DNA from: Escallonia rubra
Lineage: Eukaryota > Streptophyta > Magnoliopsida > Escalloniales > Escalloniaceae
Direction of reading: 5' to 3'
Assembly (NCBI GenBank): GCA_033065855.1
Contig: JAVXUO010001786.1
Span: forward strand, 171,859-235,858
DNA length: 64,000 nt
This document shows, in pieces, positions 1 to 10,850 of the stretch. Position 1 is the first letter of the stretch; each line of letters begins with the position of its first letter. Below the pieces are notes generated by a model. That model made no database searches and was not told where the DNA came from. It saw only the letters and a list, made by a program, of their open reading frames with translations. The translations under genes and the position numbers were made by a program.

Positions 1-6
1 GTTGAG

Positions 7-145
7 GGTGGTCATTGATGACCGGTTGCGAAAAAAATGAAAATTTTTCTAAGTGTTGGGTGAGACAAGGATGCCGAGGGAGACCACTGAGGATGATCAT
101 CGATGACCGGTTGCGAAAAAAATGAAATTTTTTCTAAGTGTTGGA
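7..145. repeat. 85-bp tandem duplication downstream of gag
   Basis: Two imperfect copies lie 85 bp apart. Each contains GATGACCGGTTGCG followed by an A/T-rich stretch and TCTAAGTGTTGG. They lie just 3' of gag on the minus strand, inside the gypsy element that continues beyond the window. Confidence 0.7.
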
Positions 146-470
146 AAAGTGAATGCAGGATGATGATGCGACCGTAGTAGCGCGGCTCGAGCCACCCCGC
201 GCACCACGTACCAAGTCATTGCAATGTGAGACCGAAGGGATTGGGAAGGGGTGAAGCCTCCAAGGGAGTGGGTGATGGCAAGAAGGGTGATATCAATAGA
301 CTTGTGCAAGATCAATGTAGCTTGAAAATTTTCTAAGTCTGGAAAATGTAACTTCATTGATAACGAAGGATGGGCAACATGCCTTGATACATGGGTATGG
401 AAACTTGCAAAATGAACGAAACAATTACAAGTGTGGAAAATGCACTAAGGCATGCCCTTATGTCCCGTAC

Positions 471-2111
471 TTAGAGTTTGAGCTCTCCGGACGCAATCTT
501 GTCGGCGAAGACAAACTTGAGGCCCCTGCACCACTTGAGGCCATGACCGACCTTTCGATGATAGGGGCAGTAGTTGTGATGGGCTAAGTCTTCCGGGGTA
601 GGTTCATTGTCGACATTGGGCAGGGTTATGGCATTGTCGTCGATCCATGTCTCAAGGAGATCTCTAACAGTCTTCAAGTCACACGGGTATTCCGGGGCAG
701 GCATCGGCTGTCCTCTCTTGTCGGGACGCCCGTCCTTTCCTTGGGACTGACGCTTGCAGTTGTTGTCGTCATTACCAGCTACTTCCATTGTCGTGGCCAA
801 GGCAATATGAGGTTGGGGCTTTGGTGTCTTTGACGGACCGACCGAGTCATAGGTGCGTCGTGCAGCTTCCTTGAGATGTCTCCAAGACCGAAGCTGGAGG
901 TTTTCAAGGTAGACCCTGTAGGTGTCCTTCATGTTCTTGATGCAAATGGGTACAAGGGTTTCATCTTTGCTGAAGTCAGTGCACTCCAAGCACTTGTGAT
1001 GAAATCGCGTAACATAGGTGTTGAGGTCTTCCCCGGGATTCTGGCGGATCCCAGCAATGTCAACGATGGTCACACGTTCCGTCTCATAGTGAAACTTGTC
1101 AAGGAAGAGCTGGACCATGTCGGACCATGAGTGGATAGTACTGTCAGGAATCTGATGATACCAAGAGTAGGCGAGGCCAGTCAGGGACTTGTGAAATTCC
1201 CGAAGCTTCAAAGTGTCGTCTTCCCCGTAGTGCTCGAGGGAGCCAGCAAAACGGGTGAGATGCTCGCGGGCGTTGCCTTCTTTGCCGTTGAACAATGTGA
1301 AGGATGGTTGCTTGTACTTGACGGGGTAAGGCTTGGTAGTGAGGCTGCCAGAGTAGGGAGCATGGCCTGACAGCTTAGAGGGGGTGTGGGGTAAGGATGA
1401 CTGTTTGAGACGGTGAAGAAGGGCATCAAGGTCATGCTTGGTGACGTACGACGCATGTGAGGGCTTGTGCCCTGTCGTGATGATTCGAGCACCAGAGCCC
1501 CCAGACGGTACAACCTGAGGCATTGAGGGGATGACGATGGTAGAGAGGGGTTGGTGGTGGTGAGCAACTTGTTGGGGCATGGTTTGTACATGGGTAGTGT
1601 CAGCTGCTGGAGGCCGGTCGTCAGGAAAGGTCGACTGGAGTAAGCCGGGGGAATGACCTGTGTTTAGGTTTCGACTAGTTATGTTCGGGTTAGGCTCCAT
1701 CTCAATTGATTCGTGAGTCTCCGAAGTGCTTCGAGCAAGGGCAATGCGTGGCGCCGGGGGCTGAGGTGCCGCGAGTCCTACTGTCGAGGGCCCGGAGGAC
1801 CAAGGCAGCGGTGGTCGCGACACTGGGGCCTGAGCAGTGTCCAAAACTAGCCCAGGCCTTGAAGGTTGGATATGAGCAGGAGGGGCCAAACCTGGATCTT
1901 GGGATAACACGGGGTGAGTAATGGGCACAGGGTGCGGAGCTCTAAGGCTTTGGGAGATCGGTGATTGTGAAGTCAAGACTTGGATTGATTTTTGCATTTC
2001 CACCATGGCTGTCATAAGAGTGGCTATAGTGGGCGAAAACTGCTGGATGGCCGCGTTGACTGCAACTTGTATGTCAGGTGCGGTAGTTTGTGGCTGGTCT
2101 TGGAGACGCAT
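471..2111 (-). CDS. gag: Ty3/gypsy retrotransposon Gag protein
   Basis: An open 546-codon frame encodes a retrotransposon Gag, the structural protein that packages element RNA into cytoplasmic particles. Residues 1-270 are a Pro/Ser/Thr-rich, low-complexity N-terminus. Residues about 271-375 match the plant Retrotrans_gag family, with FNGKEGNAREHLTRF, a WYHQIP segment and EDLNTYVTRFHHKC. Near the C-terminus, C515-x2-H518-x4-H523-x4-C528 looks like a nucleic-acid-binding knuckle, but with His where the usual CCHC knuckle has its second Cys. The ATG lies 144 bp downstream of a primer-binding site, in the same orientation. No protease or reverse transcriptase is seen in the 470 bp that remain 3' of gag, so pol either lies outside the window or is missing. 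The intact frame suggests a fairly young or recently mobilised copy. Identification as gypsy Gag is firm; the lineage (perhaps Tat/Ogre, from the primer type) is inferred. Confidence 0.9.
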   Translation of the reverse strand: MRLQDQPQTTAPDIQVAVNAAIQQFSPTIATLMTAMVEMQKSIQVLTSQSPISQSLRAPHPVPITHPVLSQDPGLAPPAHIQPSRPGLVLDTAQAPVSRPPLPWSSGPSTVGLAAPQPPAPRIALARSTSETHESIEMEPNPNITSRNLNTGHSPGLLQSTFPDDRPPAADTTHVQTMPQQVAHHHQPLSTIVIPSMPQVVPSGGSGARIITTGHKPSHASYVTKHDLDALLHRLKQSSLPHTPSKLSGHAPYSGSLTTKPYPVKYKQPSFTLFNGKEGNAREHLTRFAGSLEHYGEDDTLKLREFHKSLTGLAYSWYHQIPDSTIHSWSDMVQLFLDKFHYETERVTIVDIAGIRQNPGEDLNTYVTRFHHKCLECTDFSKDETLVPICIKNMKDTYRVYLENLQLRSWRHLKEAARRTYDSVGPSKTPKPQPHIALATTMEVAGNDDNNCKRQSQGKDGRPDKRGQPMPAPEYPCDLKTVRDLLETWIDDNAITLPNVDNEPTPEDLAHHNYCPYHRKVGHGLKWCRGLKFVFADKIASGELKL

Positions 2112-2254
2112 AGCACTACCCTTCTTGTTCGCCGAGGTGATCCTCCTCTTGTACGGTGTGGATAAGGCCCTGGCTGGCAGCCCTCGTAGCTTTTCGTTGT
2201 CTAGGCATGGAGACTGAGTGCAGAAGATAGACAGACTGCAGTACGATGCTCACC

Positions 2255-2272
2255 TCCCCAGCAGAGTCGCCA
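2255..2272 (-). other. Primer-binding site, tRNA-Arg type
   Basis: On the minus strand this reads TGGCGACTCTGCTGGGGA, the complement of the 3' end (including CCA) of a plant tRNA-Arg as I recall it. It lies 3 bp inside the LTR edge at 2276 and so marks the start of reverse transcription and the minus-strand orientation of the element. Confidence 0.8.
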
Positions 2273-2602
2273 AAATGATGCCAAGGAAAGTGGGTTCGTA
2301 CTTACGTGGAGGTGCCACAAAGGCTGCAGTCCGAGTCAGCTTCCAAGTATGTTGATGTGAGACACAGCAAGGGTGGAACAAGGGCAGAGACCAAGGGCTT
2401 CCCAGACAGAGCTTGAGGGTGGCAGTGCGGCGAGGGCAATAGCGCAAGATGGATATACGACGACAGTCACAGTCCGATGCTTAGGTCCAAAGTCAGGGTC
2501 CTGTATGTTTCTCTCTAGGATTCTAGAGTGAGAAAGTGAAAATGTGAGAGTGAAGAAGAAGTCCAACTTCCATGTCCTGTCCAAATGAATTCTCAAGACC
2601 TC

Positions 2603-2610
2603 TATTTATA
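2603..2610 (-). promoter_or_regulatory. TATA box of gypsy LTR
   Basis: TATAAATA on the minus strand, conserved at 61805-61812 in the solo copy. Transcription is predicted to start about 30 bp further left, giving a short R-U5. Confidence 0.65.
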
Positions 2611-3009
2611 GAGATTGAGATGATGATGTCATAAACCGACACGTGGCGCTCCCCGGGAGTGACACGTCACCGGGGGGTCCACGGGTGCCGGTGCTCCACG
2701 GACTGTCGAATCGCATATTTATCCGGCCTGCCCCGCACAGCGTCGCTCTGTCTGTCTGGAAAGACTGGCTCCCACCGCATCGGTGTGGCCAGAGAACCCC
2801 CTTGATCTAGCCTCCAATCCAAGCCCTTGCGGAGTCCCACAGGCCTGGCAGCGGTGGGGAAGACCCGACGCCCAACTGCCAGGTGAACTAGGCGCGATGC
2901 CCTCCGAAGACCTGCTCCCGTCTCAGAGTGACCTGGGGGTCATAGTCCCTAGGGGTGCCGACGCAAGCCCCCAGTGCCAGTCACGCAGACACCCTGACGA
3001 AGATAGTGT

Positions 3010-3680
3010 CCCAGAGGAGTCGCCTATCCCCGCGGGCCAAGGTAGCATCCCGGAGGAGCCGTCTACCCGGCCGGCCAAGGTAGCATCCCGGAGGAGCCGT
3101 CTACCTGGCGGAAGGGGAGTTGAAGAGCTCCCTGGCAGAGATAGTGTCCCGGAGGAGTCGCCTATCCCCGCGGGTGAGTCCTTATGCCGGAGCACTCAGA
3201 GCATGTCAAGGTAGCATCCCGGAGGAGCCGTCTACCCGACTGGCCGAGGTAGCATCCCGGAGGAGCCGTCTACCTGGCGGAAGGGGAGTTGAAGAGCTCC
3301 CTGGCAGAGATAGTGTCCCGGAGGAGTCGCCTATCCCCGCGGGTGAGTCCTTATGCCGGAGCACTCAGAGCATGTCAAGGTAGCATCCCGGAGGAGCCGT
3401 CTACCCGACTGGCCGAGGTAGCATCCCGGAGGAGCCGTCTACCTGGCGGAAGGGGAGTTGAAGAGCTCCCTGGCAGAGATAGTGTCCCGGAGGAGTCGCC
3501 TATCCCCGCGGGTGAGTCCTTGTGCCGAAGCACTCGGAGCATGTCAAGGTAGCATCCCGGAGGAGCCGTCTACCCGACTGGCCGAGGTAGCATCCCGGAG
3601 GAGCCGTCTACCTGGCGGAAGGGGAGTTGAAGAGCTCCCTGGCAGAGATAGTGTCCCGGAGGAGTCGCCTATCCCTGCGG
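3010..3680. repeat. 169-bp tandem array in gypsy LTR U3
   Basis: About four units repeat at a period of exactly 169 bp; the mark GTTGAAGAGCTCCCTGG recurs at this interval. Each unit holds three related segments of about 27-29 bp with complementary ends: two GGTAG...CTACC and one GATAG...CTATC, each with a CGG-AGGAG-C/TCG centre. The short open frames running through the array are by-products of its GC-rich periodicity. Confidence 0.9.
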
Positions 3681-3744
3681 ATGATGTACACTCCGGAGAG
3701 TGGGTTGAAGCATGTTCCACGACCAAGGCAAGGTGCGCATGGTG

Positions 3745-4085
3745 TGATGAATGAGTGTGGTGCCCGGGGGCATGATGACATGATTGTGGCGCATGGGCGC
3801 GATAAAGTGAGTAAGGTGCCAGGAGCACATCTATGTCAATGGCGTGGCGCATGGGCGCGACGGAGTGCATAAGGTGCCGGGGGCATTCTTGTGTCAATGG
3901 TGGCGCATGGGCGCGACAGAGTGTGTAAGGTGTCGGTGGCACGTATCATGACGATGGCGCGAGGGCGCGGCGACGAACGTCGCGGGGCAATACTTGGTGC
4001 CGGGGGCACGTATCATGACGATGGCGAGAGGGCGCGGCGACGAACGTCGCGGAGCAATACTTGGTGCCGGGCACGTATCATGTCG
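3745..4085. repeat. GC-rich degenerate repeats of about 55-65 bp in LTR U3
   Basis: Repeated blocks of the form GGTGCCGGGGGCA, then TCAATGG or ATGACGATGG, then GGCGCATGGGCGCG. The last two blocks each carry CGGCGACGAACGTCGCGG. The counterpart in the solo LTR is at 62940-63130. Confidence 0.7.
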
Positions 4086-4119
4086 AAAATGGGTTTGCGC
4101 GGAGGGGTGAACCACCGGG

Positions 4120-4545
4120 GGAAAATGGCCGAGGCCAATCCCTCTAGGAGGCCGAGGCCGACCCCATGGCCTGGGGAAGGCCGAGGCCGACCCCCTGGGG
4201 TTGGCCAAGGCCAAATGGTTGTCTTCCATTTTCGGAGCCCAAGGTCACTTCTCCTTTTGCGAACTTCGGGTGTGCCGTCGGTAGGTGTTTTGATAAGCAA
4301 TGATGAATCCGGAAGTTGCGTTATGACGAGTACGTTGCCAAGAACCATACCCACATAGCGGACGAGGTGCCAAGGTTACGTATGGAGCACACGAAGCGAA
4401 TAAAGTGCGAAAAGGAGTTTGCGCGGAGGGGTTAACCATCGGGGGAAAATGGCCAAGGCCAACCCTTCCAAGAGGCCGAGGCCGACCCCCATGGCATGGG
4501 GAAGGCCGAGGCCGACCCTCTGGGGTTGGCCAAGGCCATTGCCCC
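4120..4545. repeat. GGCCGAGGCCGACCCC-type short repeats in LTR U3
   Basis: Two clusters (4125-4215 and 4445-4540) of units of about 20-24 bp built on AAGGCCGAGGCCGACCCC. The clusters lie in two longer blocks that both start with TTTGCGCGGAGGGG and AACCA, so U3 also holds a larger duplication with a period of about 320 bp. Confidence 0.7.
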
Positions 4546-4820
4546 TTGACCCCGTTGCTCCAAAATGTGCCGTCGGCCAATATTTTTGGTGACAAGGTGT
4601 TCGGGTGGTCTTGGCGTGACGATCGTGTTATCGTGAGCGACGTTAACGTGAAGTAATCGGCACCTAAGCCACGTGCAAAACGAGAAATATAAGCGGCTTG
4701 GGAGCGCGCATTTTGACCGGTTCGATGCGTTGGAAAAATAACTGTTGAAGAAGCCGACGTGTGCGCGTGAAGCGGGACCCCTAGTGGGCCCTTAGGTGCG
4801 GCCAGAATAGGTTGGGAACA

Positions 4821-6424
4821 AGGGTTTATTGTTTTTGAAATCTGAATCAGCGTTGTACCAATCATTCGTCTAATGCTTTGACTCTTCAACCTAGTGGTCG
4901 TTAGAATATGAGAATTAAATTTACTTTTGGTAAAATTCATGTTTGATGCCATCGTATAATCACTATTTTGGTGAAAGCAAATACAGATTCTTGCTGTCTC
5001 AATTCCCGTTCTTGTGCAGTCGATTGAAATTTTTTGGCCGACTATTGTTAGCTCGACTTCCGTGCCGTATGGTGAAACTGTCTACATTCGTTCTCGTGTC
5101 CAACCGTCATCGTCATTTGACTTGTATTTTTTGTATTTTGTTTTCTGTGTCATGTAACAGTATAAGCCCTTCTTTATTGAAATTGTTGTGCAGGCAAATT
5201 GAAAGCATGGTTTGTGTCTTCACACATGCTTCTAACTCATGACTTGATTAGGCTGTACAACTTTTGCATGATTACTGTCATGCATGCCCCTTCTATTTTT
5301 TACTTCATGTACCATGCATGCATGATCACCATTTGTCTCTTCGTCTCTTTTGTCTCCATACGAGATTTGAATCTGCCACAATCTATGAACAAATTTTGAT
5401 TAAAGTGGCAATACTTTTGTCATATGCCCACTTCTGATTATTGGCCTTGTTTTAGCCGTTCAAACAGAACCTCTTTTTTCCAGTTTGAGATGTACTTTGA
5501 TTTCTGGTCGATATTGAATATTGTACCTATCGACTTTTTATTTACCCACTGTTGTTGTTTTTATTAAAATATCAATCATAAGCTGATTTGCGATAAACAA
5601 TACTTATGTTGTTGCATTTTGTGACACGTAATAATGTTTAACTTTTTAGCGAATTGGTCAGCCAGCGTCTTAAGCCACCACCTGAGTTTGGCTCCTTTAT
5701 AATCATTGTCTATAGGCAACTAATTAGTGTCTGGTCTATTTATTGGTATCTAATTTACTTGTATACTTCGGCGAGCCATGTCACGTGCTTGTAACTTTTC
5801 TGTTTCTGACATACCCACGTAGATTGGAACGTGGGCTAGCTCAATGGGATGAGCTAGAGATCGTCTTATTTTTTGAATCTGGTTTCACGTGTCAGTGATG
5901 GCATGTGTGACATTATTTTGAATGGCTCTCTAGTGTCTGTCTCTATACAAAAATATATTTTGGTATTTTGAAATTCTTTTGTGTACTGTTCTGTTAAAAA
6001 TTCTGTATGTCTGCAATTTCATTTTCTCAGACATTTTATATCCTTTTTGGTTGGTCCATTGAGCGACCTTACTAGGCATTTGGCTCACTCCCTTATAGTT
6101 TTTTCTTTCAGGTGATCAATAGGTGGGATTGGATTACAGTGCTAGCTGTGTGGCTGAGAGCTAGCGATTTTTATCTCAGAGTCACTCTTGTGTTTTTGGA
6201 TGTAATAATTAAGACAATTTAATTTGTTTAGAAATTATTTTGGAACTCCGTGTCGGAGTAATTTGGATTTTATAAATGCCTTAGGTTGCTATGTCATTTA
6301 TTGATGTATCTTTGGGATTGATTAGTAGATGCTCTAAATGACCACTCGGGAGACTTTTTGATATTTTTAGGGTTTCTGACTTTGTTTATTTGATATTAAT
6401 GCTCCGAAAATTCGAGGTGTTAAA
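4821..6424 (+). repeat. 3' part of a long gypsy LTR, plus orientation
   Basis: AT-rich non-coding DNA ending ...CGAGGTGTTA just before a primer-binding site at 6427. The stretch CGACCTTACTAGGCATTTGGC through CAGGTGATCAATAGG has the same order of marks as better-preserved LTRs elsewhere here (8870-8920; complement of 14870-14960). The gypsy element to the left abuts or interrupts it, so its 5' portion is not in the window. No coding sequence is supported. Confidence 0.5.
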
Positions 6425-6426
6425 GT

Positions 6427-6438
6427 TGGTATCAGAGC
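6427..6438 (+). other. Primer-binding site, initiator tRNA-Met type
   Basis: TGGTATCAGAGC follows an LTR-like end and is the usual initiator tRNA-Met primer site of plant LTR elements. The 100 bp after it share GGGTAGAGTTAAGAA with the internal region next to the site at 14567-14579, which supports a plus-oriented relative of that element. Confidence 0.6.
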
Positions 6439-6860
6439 TATAGGTTTAAAGTCTTGTATACTCATGCTTAGGATCAGATAAGTTGTGAGATGGCTAGGAT
6501 GGGTAGAGTTAAGAATATTGTTATACTCAAAATTCTATTATGTGATAGTTAAGTTAGTACTGAGGAACTTTAAGATCTACAATTATGATAGAAACCTTTG
6601 TTGAGATCTAGTTCCTTTCGACAGTCATATGTGTAAGAGGGAAATTAGGTGAGGTTTGTGTGTGTTTTAGTGTGTGTCGTATGTGTTAGTATGTGACAAG
6701 GTATGTGCTTACTGGGTGCGAAGAGTGTGTCTGGACAGTGTTCGGGTGGGTGTAATCTGTGTGATTGTGTCTGTAATATGTGTGTATGAGGGTGTTAATG
6801 TGTGTGTTTTAGATAGTGTAATGTTTTTTGAGTGTTTTGGTGTGTGTTTGGTAGTGTATT

Positions 6861-6944
6861 AGAGAGAGAAAGAGAGAGAGAGTTGTGTGTGTGTGTGTGT
6901 GTTCGGCAAAGTGAAGAAGACAAGTGTGTGTGTGTGTGTGTGTT
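6861..6944. repeat. GA/GT microsatellites
   Basis: A short (GA)n run is followed by two (GT)n runs within a longer GT-rich zone (6660-6960). The zone is a low-complexity part of the LTR family; its complement lies at 9905-10110. Confidence 0.8.
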
Positions 6945-7439
6945 TAGGTGTTACAATGTGTGTGTTAATCCATGAATAATGACTGTAATTGTAACTAAAA
7001 TAGGGCAGGGTTGGGCAGTTTATTCCATGAACTTCTAAAAATAGTTCTGCTTAGATTTTGACCAAGTTCAAAATAGAGACCCCGATATTTTTAGGAGACG
7101 TACACTGTGGAAAATTTTAGCAATGTTCATTGCCTGCGAAGGACGCTGATTAGGGTATCGATAAAAAAAATTCTCGATTTAGTTAGCATAGTAAATCAAT
7201 ATATTTCTATCTAAAAATTTTAGAAAAAACTTATACTACTGATATGTTTTAGGGTCTAAAATTTCGTGTCATTCCGAGGTTGATAGCCATTTTTAGCGGA
7301 ACCAGCTTCTGAGTGCTCTGTCTGTCGGTTCAAACAACGGTTCGGGATTTTCGAGGAAAAATTCCCCAAGATACTTTTTAGCCCAAAAATGACTTCAAAG
7401 TGCTTAAAAGGGTATTTTAAAGTGTTTTTTAGATTTTTC

Positions 7440-7660
7440 TGGTGCTGAAAATCACCGGGGGGGTGTTTTGGTAATTTGCCACCCAAAAGGGGTATTTTGG
7501 TATTTTTACCTATAAAAGGTAATTTTGGATAAATTCACATATGGTAGGGATGTTTTAGTGATTTTATTTATGGGAAGGCTATTTTGGTGGTTTAACTATG
7601 AGAGTGGTGTTTTGGTGATTTTACCATAAGGGGTATTTTGGTAATTTTACATACTCGGTG
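7440..7660. repeat. Degenerate repeats of about 30-40 bp, GGTATTTTGGTAATTTTAC
   Basis: At least six imperfect units of the form GGGGTATTTTGGTAATTTTACC. The reverse-complement version occupies 25740-26080 in the other LTR copy, so this zone is an ancestral part of the LTR. Confidence 0.7.
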
Positions 7661-9050
7661 AGGGGCCATTATGGGAGTATGCGTGAGTCAATATTGAGTT
7701 TGTAATATTGTACTGTAGACTGCTATCTGATAATTTGATTGTTTCTGTTAGGTTAAAGCAAAAGACTTTCCAGTTAGACTAGCTTAGTTTCAGATTCAGG
7801 TAAGGGTTTTTATATGAACCCTGGATAAGGACTTTTGTTCGAACCCTAATTTCGATCGATTTACTTATGACTATTGTCGAACACTAAGATATGCATTAGT
7901 ATTAGCATGTTATTGTCAAGCAAACCCTAACATTGAACCTGAATCGATTATTTGAAAATCTTATCGATGCTCGCGTTTTATCGCTTACTGAGCAAATTCG
8001 ATAATTGTTTGCTTTCTTTGTTCTAATTTGTTGTGCCTAAATTCGATAATTGCTTGTATTTGTTCTTGCTATTTATTTGTGTCAATTCTTGAATTCTTAG
8101 TGATGAATTGATATCAGCATGTTTAATTATCATTGAAACCCTAATTGATGTCAGTTATTTGAATTCATGTTAACGCTCATTTTTATTGCATGTCAAGCAT
8201 TGAATTTTTGTTGATTCTAAGATTGTTGTCTCCTGTGTTGAGCTGGGGGTCAGTCTTGAGTGAGGATGTACAAGGATGGTTTGAACCTGCGTAATTATGC
8301 AGGGCTAGTCCCTTGAACAATGGAAATGGCTAGTTATCGTACATCATGCATGTGTACACTTTTTGTGCATTGCCTAAGCAGCATTGCCTTTGCCTAGGAT
8401 CAATATCTTCTGAATTTTTTTACATTGTATCTTATAATGATTGTTTTGAAAATGATTAAAAATGAATGTCTTGACATCTGATTGGAGGGAATTGAATTGA
8501 AAATCTTCTCTATATTGTTATCAAATTGTTTGTGGTTATCTGAACCTTTCCCGTATTGTCCTTGAAGTATCTGTGTTCATTTTGAAATCTTTTGGAAAAT
8601 CATCACCGTATTTTAAAATTATGGCTTTGAAAATGATATTCAAATGATCGTTTTAGTGTCTGTTTATGATTGTTAATGGATGTTTTGGAATCTGATGTGA
8701 TTGTTAATGTTTTTTTTTTGTATCTTTTTATGATTGTTTATGATCGTTTTGGTATAAGATTATGATCGTTTTGAAAGTCATCAAACAGTATATAATTGTT
8801 TTGAAAAATTATCATCGGATGGACTTGAGTCATTTTGCGATAATTCCTTCGGTTGATCCTTGAATGATCTTACTGAGCTCTCAAAAGCTCGCCCTTTATT
8901 TGATTCCTTTATGTAGGTAATGATTGAATGTTGATTGCTCGAGGATGGGCCAGAGCCTGTGTGAGGTGTTGGAGTGCCCAGCACAATTTGTGTAATAAGA
9001 CCCGTGCGCGGGTCAATACTGTTAACTCGTTTTTTAAAGAACTTGAGTTT

Positions 9051-10783
9051 GTAAAGACCCTAAATTTTAAACACTATTTTAAGCATCCTGAAATCATTTT
9101 TGGGCTAAAAAGAATTTTAAAAACTTTTCACCCGAAAATCCTGAACCGGTGTCCAGACCGAGAGCTCAGAAGCCGGTTCAGCTAAAAATAACTATTGACT
9201 TCGGAATGACACGAAATTTTAGGTAATTAAATATCTCAGTAAATAAGGTTTTTCTAAAATTTTCATATTTAAAATGAGTTGGTTTGGTATGCTAAATAAA
9301 TTGGGAATTTCTTCTAATCGTTACCCTAATTTAGCGTCCTTCGCGGACACCCAAAAATCCCAAGTTTTCCTACAGTGTGTGTCTCGTAATGATAACGTTG
9401 GTGACTTCACATCCCTTGGTCAAAATCAGCTCAGAAATTGCCTTTAAAAGTAGTTTAGTAAACTGGTTTAATAATAAAGCGCTATGCGATATCCGATCGA
9501 GCGCTACACGACTAATAGTGCTAAAAATAGCGAACGACATTAAAACTCTTGAAACTTTGGACAACACACTATATTAGCTACACAAGATTTATGTAATAGT
9601 TTCAATATTTAATAACTTTAATTACTATTTTAAAATACACCAAAATCCCTTGTTCGGATAAAATCATTTAGCGTGCTTCGCAAGCTCAGAAAAATCCTAG
9701 AAAATTCTAGGTCATAGGTCTCGTAAACATAATTGGGGTTACTGTTTTGCACTTTGTGCAGATAAGTTTTTTAATATGTTTTAAAATGTTAGAAAGTCAC
9801 TGCTGGAATAAAAATGATCTTTAGTGACACTTTTGGGTTCAAAAATTGAACCCAACTTGGCTTCGTCCACTGTTCATCATCTATGTCGACAGCCTCCTAT
9901 TTCTAGTTAAACACACACACAAATCGACTTTAAGTAACCTACTTCTCCCCTTCCCTTTACCCACAAACACACATACACACTTCACACATCCTAATACACA
10001 CACTAACACACACATTAGCACACAAAAACTGACTCTAACACACATACATACACAATATACACACACGTATACACTGTCGAAACACACATTAAGACACATA
10101 AAAAGTATTCCCACTAAAAGTAAAAAGCTTACCTTTGGGAACTTCTCTCTCTTCTTCTCTTTCTTCTTCTCTTTCTTTCTCCTTCTTTGGTTTTTTTCTT
10201 CTTTCTTTTTTCATCAACCCAGTTCTTCTCTCTGTTCATTTTTTTTGTTCTTTCTCTGCTTTCCTTTCCTCTTCTTCCTTTCCCTCATTTCCTCTCTTTC
10301 TTCCTTCTCTTCTCTTTTTCTTCTCTATTCCCTGAGCTCTCCTGTTTTCCCCTAGGTTTTCTTTCTTTCTTTCCCTATTTTGTTTTCTGTTTCTGTTCTT
10401 TCTATTTTTTTTGGGTTTTTTTTTTCTATTTCTTTCTTGCTTTCTGTTTTGTTTTTATTTTGTTTACTTTTTCCTTTTTAAACTCTTCCCTTAATTTAAT
10501 AATTAAATTAACTTAGTCAGCATAAAAACCAAGTAGGTGGTGGCATTCTAAGACAAGATTTTCTCTAAAATTTGACACCTAGCATGCCTTTTTTTGAAAA
10601 TTGCAAAATAGCCCCCAAATTTTTCTATATTTACAAAATGACCCCAAAAGTTTTCAAAATTACATTTTTGCCCCAAAATCACTTTAACATTTCATTCTCT
10701 ACTAATCTCTAAGCATTGCTCAAAATTATCGCCCGTTTTTCATTTTGTTGGGTCTCAGATAAGCTCGAAAAGCGCGGGATATT
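9051..10783 (-). repeat. 3' LTR fragment of degenerate minus-strand gypsy element
   Basis: Collinear with 26090-26880 of the 5' LTR: both carry CGGTGTCCAGACCGAG or close variants, GAATGACACGAAA, CTCGTAATGATAACG and a shared end reading GATAAGCTCGAAAAG...GCGGGATATTACA. On the minus strand the LTR starts TGTAATATCCCGC at 10783. Its distal half is missing at about 9050, where it joins a plus-oriented LTR fragment. It contains an AC-rich stretch (9905-10110) and a pyrimidine tract (10141-10480). Confidence 0.7.
10141..10480. repeat. Pyrimidine tract (TTCTTTCT-rich)
   Basis: About 340 bp of almost pure T/C on the plus strand, purine-rich in the sense of the LTR. Open frames here encode only Phe/Ser/Leu runs and are not genes. 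The other LTR copy has lost nearly all of it (26520-26600). Confidence 0.8.
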
Positions 10784-10850
10784 ACATTCTCCCAACCCTA
10801 TAGAAATTTCGTCCTCGAAATTTGATCATGGATCTCTTATAACTTACAAC
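10784..10850 (-). pseudogene. Polypurine tract and last codons of gypsy pol
   Basis: On the minus strand the reading FEDEISIGLGECNIP runs through the purine-rich stretch and into the LTR start TGTAATATCCCG. This F(E/G)DEI...GGECN ending is typical, as I recall it, of the pol 3' end of plant chromoviruses with long LTRs (Del/Tekay type). It fixes the element's orientation and its 3' LTR boundary at 10783/10784. Confidence 0.6.

Larger units (their letters stand above)
2276..4820 (-). repeat. 5' LTR of minus-strand gypsy element (2545 bp)
   Basis: The LTR runs from TGATGCCAAGG to GGTTGGGAACA (plus-strand reading) with TG...CA ends. The same sequence recurs as a solo LTR at 61542-63874, which confirms both boundaries. 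A TATA box at 2603-2610 divides a U3 of about 2.2 kb from about 0.3 kb of R-U5. U3 is GC-rich and built largely from three kinds of minisatellite, listed separately. The outer flank begins AGGGT (4821-4825); its expected duplicate lies beyond the left edge of the window. Confidence 0.9.
6439..9050 (+). repeat. Internal stub and long gypsy LTR fragment, plus orientation
   Basis: After roughly 200 bp of internal sequence the DNA becomes LTR-like again. Marks run in order: GT-rich stretch (6660-6950), CGAAGGACGC (7138), CGTGTCATTCCGAGG (7264), a TTTTGGTAATTTTAC repeat zone (7440-7660), CATCATGCATG (8342) and GGGTCAATACTGTTAACTC (9009). The same marks occur reversed in the LTR at 14582-27172. The fragment lacks the LTR start and breaks off at about 9050, where the sequence flips orientation. 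No gene is visible. Confidence 0.6.

Noticed and set aside
2783-3754. Series of overlapping open frames with repeated Arg/Ser/Pro motifs
   Set aside because: They are produced by the 169-bp tandem array in the LTR (not divisible by 3, so each frame breaks) and recur in the solo LTR.
6427-6438. Possible tRNA gene fragments at primer sites (also 2255, 14567, 23907, 42997)
   Set aside because: Only 12-18 nt match tRNA 3' ends and each follows an LTR border, as expected for primer-binding sites.
9846-10355. 169-codon Phe/Ser/Leu-rich open frame
   Set aside because: Translation of a pyrimidine tract and AC repeats; no codon-like pattern.
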